From the NCBI GenBank assembly GCA_965203615.1, contig OZ241900.1, positions 3,658,001 through 3,722,000 of the forward strand: a DNA stretch of 64,000 nt, given 5' to 3'. The translations under genes and the position numbers were made by a program. Each line of letters starts with the position of its first letter. Positions within the stretch are counted from its first letter, which is position 1. The notes under the pieces are model-generated. The model made no database searches. It was not told the DNA's origin and worked only from the letters and a program-made list of their open reading frames with translations. Source of the stretch: VXNE01 sp965203615 (lineage in GTDB: Bacteria > Pseudomonadota > Gammaproteobacteria > Pseudomonadales > Azotimanducaceae). Shown piece after piece: positions 54,879 through 62,605 of the stretch.

Positions 54879-56255
54879 ATGGCGAGAGAGGGCGCAATAG
54901 TGGACTTGCAGATTGACCCGGTGTGGCGACCATCCCGCTCATGCCGCGATGATCGATCGCCGCACATCGACCCGGAGAGGGCGTTCGACGAGGTTGCTAC
55001 GTGTACGCTCCGTCTTGTAGTCAACAATCGTTTGTTGACCAGGATTGTAGATGAGCAGCAGCGCCCTCATGACGGCCCGCGGGTGTCCGCGTTTAGGCTC
55101 GCCGAGTGGTTTCTGTGGAATTGGTGGAGAATCCGTTGGGAACCGTCGCGTTCAAGGGGCGACAGCTTGTCATGGCGACAGGCACACGAAACTGCCAGCA
55201 TCGGCGGGGGTTGGCTTTGGCCTCGGCTCAGATTCGATTCGGACGGACAAACCGTCACGATCCGTTTTGCCGGGAGCGAGGCGACCGTGACCGAGCCCGT
55301 AAGCTACGTTGGCGATGAGGATGAACAGTTTGTGTCCGCCCAGAACTTCGAGCAGGCAGTCGATTTGTTCTTGCAGCAGGTCCTGACCCATCTCAGCGGG
55401 AATCAGCTCTCTCCGAATTCGGTCGCGAGGATGTGGGATGAACTCAGAGACGAACGAGAGGACCCCAAACTGACTACATATCGGCGGTTTGAAGCACTGC
55501 TGGGTCACAACCCGGGTGAGGCCGACCACCAGGTTATTGATCAGCTAACCAAAGATCGCGCCGTTTTGGGAGATCAAGCAACAAACGAAATCGCCGCGGA
55601 CGCACCCCTGACGACGGGAGTCGCCATGACTGCGGACAACTTGCTTGGAGTTGCACGTCAATCGGGTTTCGACATCAGGAACGACCTTGGTTCATCGCCC
55701 ATGACGGACAATTCCATGACGCTAATGGAGACCGACCAGCCTGGACCATTAGTTCCATGGCAAATTGGCCGGAGTGCTGCGAAAGCGCTTAGGCGCAGTG
55801 AACGACTTGGCGAACGTCCGATAACCGACCGTTTACTCTGTGAGATGTGTGGCTTGCCAAGCGGGGCGCTCACCAGATCATCGAGGATCAAGCCTCCCAT
55901 GGCGTATACGCTGTCGACCAAAAGGGGCCCGCGAATTGTTTTCCGCGCGCGGGTTCCAACTGGTCGTCGATTTGATGCGGCACGACTTCTGGGAGACAAG
56001 CTGATGGTGCGGAACGGCGAGCCGTTGAAGCCTGCTACGAACACCCATACCTTCCGGCAGAAGATGCAAAGAGCGTTCGCAGCAGAACTTCTTTGCCCAT
56101 TCGATGCGCTCGTTGCGAGGCTCGACGGGGATCACTCGGATGAGTCAATCGAAGAAGCAGCGGGGAAATTCAGGGTTTCGCCGATGCTTGTAGCCGCATG
56201 CCTGGAAAACAACGGAATGCTGGACTCGCGCGGAACAAGATTCGCTCCAGCTTGA
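54879..56255 (+). CDS. ImmA/IrrE-like protein without the HExxH motif (paralogue 2)
   Basis: From ATG 54879 (MAREGAIVDLQIDPVWRPSR) the product is 458 residues; the frame upstream to 54699 runs through the 67-bp repeat and is not believed. It shares with paralogue 1 the RLAEWFLWNWWRIRWEP stretch near residue 100 and a C-terminal QRAFAAELLCPFDALVARL. No HExxH is visible. Divergence from paralogue 1 is high, so the duplication is old or the two were acquired together. Confidence 0.62.
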   Translation: MAREGAIVDLQIDPVWRPSRSCRDDRSPHIDPERAFDEVATCTLRLVVNNRLLTRIVDEQQRPHDGPRVSAFRLAEWFLWNWWRIRWEPSRSRGDSLSWRQAHETASIGGGWLWPRLRFDSDGQTVTIRFAGSEATVTEPVSYVGDEDEQFVSAQNFEQAVDLFLQQVLTHLSGNQLSPNSVARMWDELRDEREDPKLTTYRRFEALLGHNPGEADHQVIDQLTKDRAVLGDQATNEIAADAPLTTGVAMTADNLLGVARQSGFDIRNDLGSSPMTDNSMTLMETDQPGPLVPWQIGRSAAKALRRSERLGERPITDRLLCEMCGLPSGALTRSSRIKPPMAYTLSTKRGPRIVFRARVPTGRRFDAARLLGDKLMVRNGEPLKPATNTHTFRQKMQRAFAAELLCPFDALVARLDGDHSDESIEEAAGKFRVSPMLVAACLENNGMLDSRGTRFAPA

Positions 56256-56456
56256 CCAGCGAGAGCCGGTCACGGAGGCTTCCAATCCGCAACCTGCAGG
56301 TCTCCGCTTAGGAATCAGCGCCCCACGGCTGTCGCCTTCGGCATCGCCCGTTGCATGCGAGGGATGCCCCCTCGCGCTCCACGGCTGAAGGCTCTTGGCC
56401 CGGCTACACTCGACGTCCTGGCGTAGCCCGCCCTGCTCGCTCTCACAGAGGAACAC

Positions 56457-57902
56457 ATGCAAAGACAATACGAACCCACCTGGCAATCACTGCAGAACCA
56501 CGGCACGCCGCAGTGGCTGCGCGAATCGAAGTTCGGGATCTACACCCATTGGGGCATCTATAGCGTCCCCGCCTGCGGACCCAACGGCACCTGGTATCCG
56601 TACAACATGTACCGCCCCGGCAACTCGCAATACGACCATCACGAAAGGACCTTCGGACCCGCGTCCGAGTTCGGCTACAAGGACTTCATCCCCCGGTTCA
56701 CCGGCGAGAACTTCGACGCCGGCGAATGGGCGCAACTGTTCAAGTCCGCCGGCGCCGGATTCGCCGGGCCCGTAGCCGAGCACCATGACGGGTTCGCCCT
56801 CTGGGACAGCGCGGTGAACGAGTGGAACGCCACGAGAATGGGTCCAGGGCGCGATGTGGTCGGCGAGCTGGAGAAGGCGATCCGGGGCCAGGGCATGCGT
56901 TTCATGGCCGCCTTCCACCACTTCGAGCAGTGGTGGTTCTATCCGCACTGGCGGCGTGATTGCGATGTCTCCGATCCGGAGTTCGCCGGACTCTACGGTC
57001 CCATGCACAACCTCGATGGGCTGGGCGGCGGCGCGGACGGCCGGGGAAACGAGTGGCTGCTGCAGGATCGCCCGGACGGGAAGTTCCACGATGTCTGGCG
57101 CGCCAAGATCGACGAGGTCGTGGAGCGCTACCGGCCCGACCTGCTGTGGTTCGACTTCGGATTGAATTTCGTGCAGGAGGACTACAAGAAGCGAATGCTG
57201 GCCGACTACTACAACAAGGAGCGGGAGTGGGGCCGGGAGCTCGCCGTCACGTACAAGACCCATGACCTCGTCCCCGGCGTCGCGCTGGTCGACTACGAGC
57301 TCGGCCGCATGGACCGCCTGACCTACTACGACTGGATCACCGACACATCGATCGACGACCAGGGCGCCTGGTCGTTCGTGTCCGACGCGGGCTTCAAGAA
57401 CGCCAGCGCCCTGGTACACAACCTTGTCGACAACGTCAGCAAGAACGGCTATCTCCTCCTGAACATCGGGCCGAAAGCGGACGGCAGCATTCCGGAGGAA
57501 GCCAGGGATCGACTCGTCGCGATGGGCGAGTGGCTGACGATCAACGGCGAGGCAATCTACGGCACCACGCCGTGGGTGACGTACGGCGAGGGTCCGACCG
57601 AGATGACCGACAGCGGCATGTTCAGCGAACAACACGAGGTGGAGTACACCGCCGAGGACTACCGTTTCACCTGCACGGACAACTGCATCTACGCAACCTG
57701 CCTCGGCTGGCCCGAACAGACCTCCAACATCAAGTCGATGCGGCGGTTGAACGAAGCGGAGATCCAATCCGTCACCATGCTGGGGTCCGGCAAACCCCTG
57801 GCCTGGCGCCTCACCGGGAACGGACTCGAGATCGAAAGACCCGGGGACAAGCCCTGCGACCTGGCCTACGTCTACAGGATCGAGCGGAAGAACCCCTTCT
57901 GA
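56457..57902 (+). CDS. Alpha-L-fucosidase (GH29)
   Basis: Retaining glycosidase. The 481 residues show KFGIYTHWGIYSVPA (21-39), the EHHDGFALWDS stretch (108-118), and nucleophile D233 in LLWFDFGLN. The C-terminal beta domain is complete (LLLNIGPKADGSIP). No signal peptide is visible, so it probably acts on imported fuco-oligosaccharides in the cytoplasm. ATG 56457 is preceded by GAGGAAC. A 41-base copy of its start region occurs at 62485. No sugar transporter is adjacent. Confidence 0.93.
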   Translation: MQRQYEPTWQSLQNHGTPQWLRESKFGIYTHWGIYSVPACGPNGTWYPYNMYRPGNSQYDHHERTFGPASEFGYKDFIPRFTGENFDAGEWAQLFKSAGAGFAGPVAEHHDGFALWDSAVNEWNATRMGPGRDVVGELEKAIRGQGMRFMAAFHHFEQWWFYPHWRRDCDVSDPEFAGLYGPMHNLDGLGGGADGRGNEWLLQDRPDGKFHDVWRAKIDEVVERYRPDLLWFDFGLNFVQEDYKKRMLADYYNKEREWGRELAVTYKTHDLVPGVALVDYELGRMDRLTYYDWITDTSIDDQGAWSFVSDAGFKNASALVHNLVDNVSKNGYLLLNIGPKADGSIPEEARDRLVAMGEWLTINGEAIYGTTPWVTYGEGPTEMTDSGMFSEQHEVEYTAEDYRFTCTDNCIYATCLGWPEQTSNIKSMRRLNEAEIQSVTMLGSGKPLAWRLTGNGLEIERPGDKPCDLAYVYRIERKNPF

Positions 57903-58169
57903 GCTTCTTCAGACCCCCTCCCACAGACGCTGTCGCCTTTCTTCGACACGATTGACTCGGCCGCGCATCTGAGTCGCCGTTGTTTCCGCCCGGAATGGGC
58001 GCAGGATTGCCTTCAACGATCTGGGCCGTGGACGACCGCACCGGCGTAGCCTGCGAGGCGCGAGTGGCGAATTGCATCGCCGAGCTTTTGGTACATCTTG
58101 GCCTGGCCGAGCGCTGCGTGAACCGCGGCCTGACACGCCGGCATCGGGAGGGACCTTGCTCCATCGTTT

Positions 58170-58374
58170 GCTGTCTGACTGGCTCTGGGCGTTCCGCCAA
58201 ACCTCCGGCGAGAAGTCCCGTCAATGCCATGTCGACACCCTTCTCCCAACCTTCGGCGCGCAGCTTTTCCTGCACCGCCTGGACGGGCGACCTGAAAAAA
58301 GCTTCGATTTCGTCCGCCTCGTGCAGCCGGTCTATTTCCGCCATGTCTTCTATCCCCATGTCTAGCGCGAGCCG
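58170..58374 (-). pseudogene. Rpn-family nuclease remnant (C-terminal part)
   Basis: The minus-strand frame reads RLALDMGIEDMAEIDRLHEA and KLRAEGWEKGVDMALTGLLAG, homologous to LGYDLGVKDMAEMDRLYESG and ARLRAEGMERGIERG of the neighbouring Rpn gene. The N-terminal catalytic part is missing and the frame continues into unrelated sequence. A decayed paralogue. The rest of 57903-58420 shows no gene. Confidence 0.65.
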
Positions 58375-58420
58375 CCGATGCGACGACACGCGCGCGAGGG
58401 ACGGGTCTTCCAACCCCTCG

Positions 58421-59527
58421 TCACGAATAGGACCCCACGATGTCGCCGATGCGGGCGATCAGGTCGTCCCCGGTGGCGCACTCGATAATCCACTCCCCCG
58501 CCTCGGCGAGGCGCTCGGTGTCGTCGACTTCCGCCAGCAGGGGCGCCAAACGCTCGGAAGCGTCGGCGCCGAACTTTAGGGCCGCCAGACGAACCAGCAG
58601 GTCCCGCTCCGCAGCGAGACCTTGCTCTATGCCCTGCTCTATGCCCCGCTCTATGCCCCGCTCCATGCCTTCGGCGCGCAGCCTTGCCCGCTCCTCAAGC
58701 GCGCGGTCCGTCAAGTGCGTCTCAAGTTCGCCCGACTCGTACAGCCGATCCATTTCCGCCATGTCTTTTACCCCCAGGTCATATCCCAGCCGCTGTAGCG
58801 ACACCTGCCGCGCCCACAGCAGCATCAGTTCCCTCAACGGCGCGAGCGCCGGCGCGTCCAAACGGCGGCGCAGCGCCGCCGTCTGCGCCCCCACGCGCTC
58901 CAGCGAAGAGTATTCCAGGGCAGCCAGCAAAGCCGCAGCGTTGTCCAACTGCAAATCGTCCGACTCCAATTGACGCATGTCAAGGATGAGGTAGCCGTCG
59001 CCCGCGAACAGCGGGGCGGCGCGCGACGCGACACTCGAACTCCCGTGTCCGGCCCGCGACGCGCCGGTGGTCACCAGGTCGATCACGCGGGGCGCCGCGC
59101 TCCAGGGCGATGTTCCGTTGTAGAGAACGATGGGGAGGACCGGCGGCAATCGGCTCGCCGCGCCGAATGCCTTGCCGCGCCACTGCTCCATGTGGAAGTT
59201 GTCCACGTAGTTGCGAATGCGCAGCGGCATCATGAAGTCCACCTCCGCCTGAAACTCCAGCACGAGGACCAGGTACAGCCACGCATCGTCGCCGTCGTCG
59301 TCCGACCGGTCGCGAAAGCGCACGCGCCAGACCATGTCATTGGCGTACCGGCGCGGTTGTTCCGCGTCTCCGGTCACGGCCTGCTCGTGCAGCCGTATCA
59401 TCTCCGAGAAATCGAGCGCGTCGACGAGTTCGTGCGCTCCGTGAACGTCCGCCACGAACCAGCGCATCAACTCCTCGACCATGAAGGCGTGGGCAAAGAT
59501 CTGCTTATAGGTGGGGTCGGGTTGCAT
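58421..59527 (-). CDS. Rpn-family recombination-promoting nuclease/putative transposase
   Basis: The 368 residues start MQPDPTYKQIFAHAFMVEEL and carry the PD-(D/E)XK core (FSEMIRLHEQAV…WRVRFRD…LYLVLVLEFQAEVDFMMPLRIRNYV) of PF04754. The middle has LPPVLPIVLYNGTSPW, also typical. Near the C-terminus three tandem GIERGIEQGIEQG-type repeats precede a helical tail. ATG 59527 is preferred to a longer frame. Rpn proteins are DNA nucleases often in multiple decaying copies, as here. Confidence 0.88.
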   Translation of the reverse strand: MQPDPTYKQIFAHAFMVEELMRWFVADVHGAHELVDALDFSEMIRLHEQAVTGDAEQPRRYANDMVWRVRFRDRSDDDGDDAWLYLVLVLEFQAEVDFMMPLRIRNYVDNFHMEQWRGKAFGAASRLPPVLPIVLYNGTSPWSAAPRVIDLVTTGASRAGHGSSSVASRAAPLFAGDGYLILDMRQLESDDLQLDNAAALLAALEYSSLERVGAQTAALRRRLDAPALAPLRELMLLWARQVSLQRLGYDLGVKDMAEMDRLYESGELETHLTDRALEERARLRAEGMERGIERGIEQGIEQGLAAERDLLVRLAALKFGADASERLAPLLAEVDDTERLAEAGEWIIECATGDDLIARIGDIVGSYS

Positions 59528-60316
59528 CGCTGAGACAGTAGCGGGGCGATGCGCGGCCGGCCACGGGCCATTGACCATTTCTCGCGGGGCGAATCGCGGC
59601 TTTTCGGGTGCGAGATGTCGCTATTCCCGTGCGGTCGGCCACGTCTCGACACGAGGAGATCCGCACGTCCTTCGCGTGGCGACCCTCAGGTTTGATGCCG
59701 AAACGGCTGAGCGCCTGCGAGCCCTGCGAACCGGCAAACCGTGACGCCATCTATCCTGGTCTCGCGCCGAGCGAGCACAGCTCGGGCGCGCGGCGCTCCA
59801 ACGCGCTGACTCGCGCTCGACGGAGATGTTTCGAGTGTTGGATCGAGGCGGGGCCGGGCCGGTGTGGGGAACCCTCGGCCGGGCTGTATCGGCGCCGGGC
59901 GAACCGCGTGCTCCGCGCGCGGACCGCGGCTCGGCGGTCCCCGCGGCTAGAGAGAGGCCAGCCCCGCGACGCAGTGAAGTACGGTCGGTGACCAATCCAC
60001 GCACATCAGGATGGTCCACTCTCGCAATCTGCCCGGCCCCGTCCCGGCCGCCACGCTCGCGATGGACCCAGGATGCGATCGTGAAAGTTGACAGGTCAAA
60101 ACATATCAGCCGCACTATGTGTTGTCCGAAGCGCTTCTTGAGCCATATCCGGCATTCGGGACCGTGCTGGCGGACAGTCGCCCCCCGCTGCCGACCCAAC
60201 TACAGATCGTTTCCTGACACATGCGCCCCGGCGACTCGTGTACGATTGCCAGGACGCGGCCCAGGGCCGAGCGGAGAGCGGCGCGGATCGTTCGTGGCCC
60301 TGAATTGCGGATACAC
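59528..60316. other. 789-base gap without a supported gene
   Basis: Only short, motif-free frames are present. The stretch contains one copy of a 66-base direct repeat (60046-60111) and is likely a scar of earlier insertions. No promoter for the downstream glycosyltransferase was recognised with confidence. Confidence 0.5.
60046..60111 (+). repeat. 66-bp direct repeat, copy 1
   Basis: Matches 62412-62477 at 64 of 66 bases in the same orientation (begins GGCCGCCACGC, contains AAAGTTGACAGGTCAAAAC). The second copy forms the junction where an IS110 transposase frame ends, so the segment is probably a mobile-element end. Confidence 0.9.
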
Positions 60317-62110
60317 ATGCCCGACATCCCACGCCTGCGAACGACACTATCGGCCCGTATGCGGGCCGCTCCGTACGACGCGGCTGCCATGGGCCTGCTG
60401 CTGGTCGCCGCGTACCTGGTTCTGGTAAACCTCGATTATGCCGCGCTCTGGCACGACGAGGCGCCCGCGGCCTTCTTCGGCAAGACCCTGCTGCAACAGG
60501 GGAGCATCGTCGGCTGGGACGGACGCAACCTGGTCGGCGGCTCGAACGGCCGCACGCTCAACGAGGACCTGCGCGACGTGCTGCCACCGCTCATGTACGT
60601 GCTGAACGCGGCGGGGTTCGCGGTATTCGGCGTCAACGAGACCGGCGCGCGCATCGTCCATGCCTTGGTTGGAATCGTCGCCCTGGGCGTGTTCTGGCTG
60701 CTGCTGCGCCAGCATCTGCCGAGCCATCCGCGGCTGAGGTTCCTCGTCTTCGCGTTCGTCGCGCTGTCGCCGCAGTTGCTGCTGTATTTCCGCCAGTCCC
60801 GCTACTTCTCGGCGATGGTGCTCACGCTGGTGCTCATCTTCTGGCTGTACGAACGTTACTGGCGGAGCCGGCATCCGGGGTACCTCTTGGCCGTCGCGCT
60901 CGTGGCGGTCCTCGCGTTCTTCAACCACTATGCCGCCGGCGCGGCCACGATGCTCTCGCTGGCGGCGTATCACCTGCTCCTGCGCGCCCGCCAGACCACG
61001 CCCCGGGAGTGGACGCTGTTCGCTCTCGCCGGCGTGGCAGTGGCGGCGGCGGGCACCGCCTACCTCTGGTGGCTGGATGTCCTCGGCGGCGAGCGCAGCG
61101 GCTTCACGGCGTTTTCCGGCCGCGCACTGACGCCGTATTCGGGAGACGACCCCGCCTTCGTCATCTTCTTCGAGCGGATCTGGATATACGTCCGGGATCT
61201 TTTCACCGCGGACTGGATCTCGTGGCCGGTGTTCCTGTGGTTCGCGGGCGCGAGCCTGCTCGTCGGGCAGGCGCACTGGAAGCCGGCCGTCCGGGAATCC
61301 CGGCAGGTCCGGCGGCGGGGGCACCACCGCCCAGCCCTTTCCGACAGGTTGCTCGGTGACGACTTTCCGCTGGCCGCGACGGGCCAGATCGTCCTCTTCG
61401 GCGCGCTGTTCGCGCTCTGGTCGGCAATGTTCTCGGCGCAGCCCATCTGGCTGCACCCTTTTGCCGATCTGCGCTACTACGTCGGGGCGCTGCCGTTGCT
61501 GCTCGCGATGAAGGGGCTGTTCACCGAGTGGGCATGGCGCAAATCGAAGTTCGCGGGCGCGGTGGCAGGCGCCGCTCTGCTGTTCACCAGCATCGGGGCC
61601 TGGCCGTTCAACATGACCCACCGCGCGACCGGCGAACCCACGCTCGGGCCGCACTTCTTCCAGTTCACCCGCGAGGTCCACCGGCCGTACCGCGACTCCA
61701 TACGGGCCGCCTCCGACTGGCTACTGGCGCACGCAGAACAGGACGACCTGGTGTACGTGGCGAGATTTGGCAATCGGGAGGCATTGATCTTCACCACGGG
61801 ACACCGCGTGCTGTTCTGCTGCGTGCTGGATGAGGAATCGCCCCTGCCGCGGGCCGCAATCGATCAGTTGAACGCGCCCTGGCTTCGGCTCGGAGAGCGT
61901 CTTCCCGACTGGATCGTCGGTTTCGGTACACTGCGAAACGACTACTGGGAGCAGGTCAAGGTGGCCTATGACATTGCCGTGCAGCTCGACGTCCATCCGT
62001 ATCCGACGCAACGGCCCGAGCTGAACATACATGCCTTCGAGCCTCTGGCCTGGAAGCGGGGCGTGTACATCCTGCGCCTCAAGGAACAGTGGCGGAGGAA
62101 CGGCACCTAG
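60317..62110 (+). CDS. Polytopic membrane glycosyltransferase (GT39/ArnT-like, PMT_2)
   Basis: The 597 residues have about ten membrane helices. The first periplasmic loop carries LWHDEAPAAFFGKTLLQQG with the Asp-Glu pair typical of polyprenyl-phosphate-sugar-dependent GT-C enzymes, and LRYYVGALPLLLAMKG occurs in a later helix. The C-terminal ~130 residues form a soluble domain. The donor is presumably a polyprenyl-phosphate sugar; the acceptor is unknown. ATG 60317. Its stop lies next to an IS110 fragment, so the 3' end may have been trimmed. Confidence 0.8.
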   Translation: MPDIPRLRTTLSARMRAAPYDAAAMGLLLVAAYLVLVNLDYAALWHDEAPAAFFGKTLLQQGSIVGWDGRNLVGGSNGRTLNEDLRDVLPPLMYVLNAAGFAVFGVNETGARIVHALVGIVALGVFWLLLRQHLPSHPRLRFLVFAFVALSPQLLLYFRQSRYFSAMVLTLVLIFWLYERYWRSRHPGYLLAVALVAVLAFFNHYAAGAATMLSLAAYHLLLRARQTTPREWTLFALAGVAVAAAGTAYLWWLDVLGGERSGFTAFSGRALTPYSGDDPAFVIFFERIWIYVRDLFTADWISWPVFLWFAGASLLVGQAHWKPAVRESRQVRRRGHHRPALSDRLLGDDFPLAATGQIVLFGALFALWSAMFSAQPIWLHPFADLRYYVGALPLLLAMKGLFTEWAWRKSKFAGAVAGAALLFTSIGAWPFNMTHRATGEPTLGPHFFQFTREVHRPYRDSIRAASDWLLAHAEQDDLVYVARFGNREALIFTTGHRVLFCCVLDEESPLPRAAIDQLNAPWLRLGERLPDWIVGFGTLRNDYWEQVKVAYDIAVQLDVHPYPTQRPELNIHAFEPLAWKRGVYILRLKEQWRRNGT

Positions 62111-62457
62111 ACAAGACGGACCGCCGCGATGCGCGCAAGCTGGCGCGGCTGTCGCGAAGCGGCGAGTTGACAGCGGCGTGGGTTCCCGACGAGGAGCACG
62201 AGGCGATGCGGGACCTGGTGCGGGCGGCGAGCGAGTGGGTGGCGGAGGTCACGGGTCAACTGGAGCGGGCGCTGTGCGGATGGTCGCTGGCGCCGGTGGT
62301 GCGCTCGCTGGTGGCGCTGCGCGGGGTGGACCGGATCACGGCGGCGACGTTGCTGGCGGAGTTGGGCGACATTAGCCGGTTCGACTCGCCGCGGCAGCTG
62401 ATGGCCTTTCTGGCCGCCACGCCCGCGATGGACCCAGGATGCGATCGTGAAAGTTGA
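62106..62457 (+). pseudogene. IS110-family transposase fragment
   Basis: The frame reads DKTDRRDARKLARLSRSGEL, WVPDEEHEAMRDLVRAASEW and GVDRITAATLLAELGDISRF then DSPRQLMAFLAATPAM, the central part of IS110 transposases. Both the N-terminal DEDD start and the C-terminal Ser domain are missing. It ends inside the 66-bp direct repeat. Confidence 0.85.
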
Positions 62458-62477
62458 CAGGTCAAAACACATCAGCC
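62412..62477 (+). repeat. 66-bp direct repeat, copy 2
   Basis: Differs from 60046-60111 at two positions. The two copies bracket the glycosyltransferase gene and the IS110 fragment (about 2.3 kb). Confidence 0.9.
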
Positions 62478-62484
62478 CGACGCT

Positions 62485-62525
62485 TCTCACAGAGGAACAC
62501 ATGCAAAGACGATACGAAACCACAT
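62485..62525 (+). repeat. 41-bp copy of the fucosidase gene start
   Basis: Matches 56441-56481 at 38 of 41 bases, covering the ribosome-binding site, ATG and first codons of the alpha-L-fucosidase gene (TCTCACAGAGGAACACATGC…). The frame then ends, so this is a remnant of a related gene or a duplicated leader. Confidence 0.85.
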
Positions 62526-62592
62526 CGTAGGTCAGGTGGATCCCGCCCTTCCGGACGACGTGGGGAAGCACTGAGGCCGCCACCGGTCCCTG

Positions 62593-62598
62593 TACAAT
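62593..62598 (+). promoter_or_regulatory. -10 element before the TMTC-type gene
   Basis: TACAAT ends 7 bases before ATG 62606, which again suggests a leaderless or nearly leaderless mRNA. No clear -35. Confidence 0.4.
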
Positions 62599-62605
62599 TC
62601 CCGTC

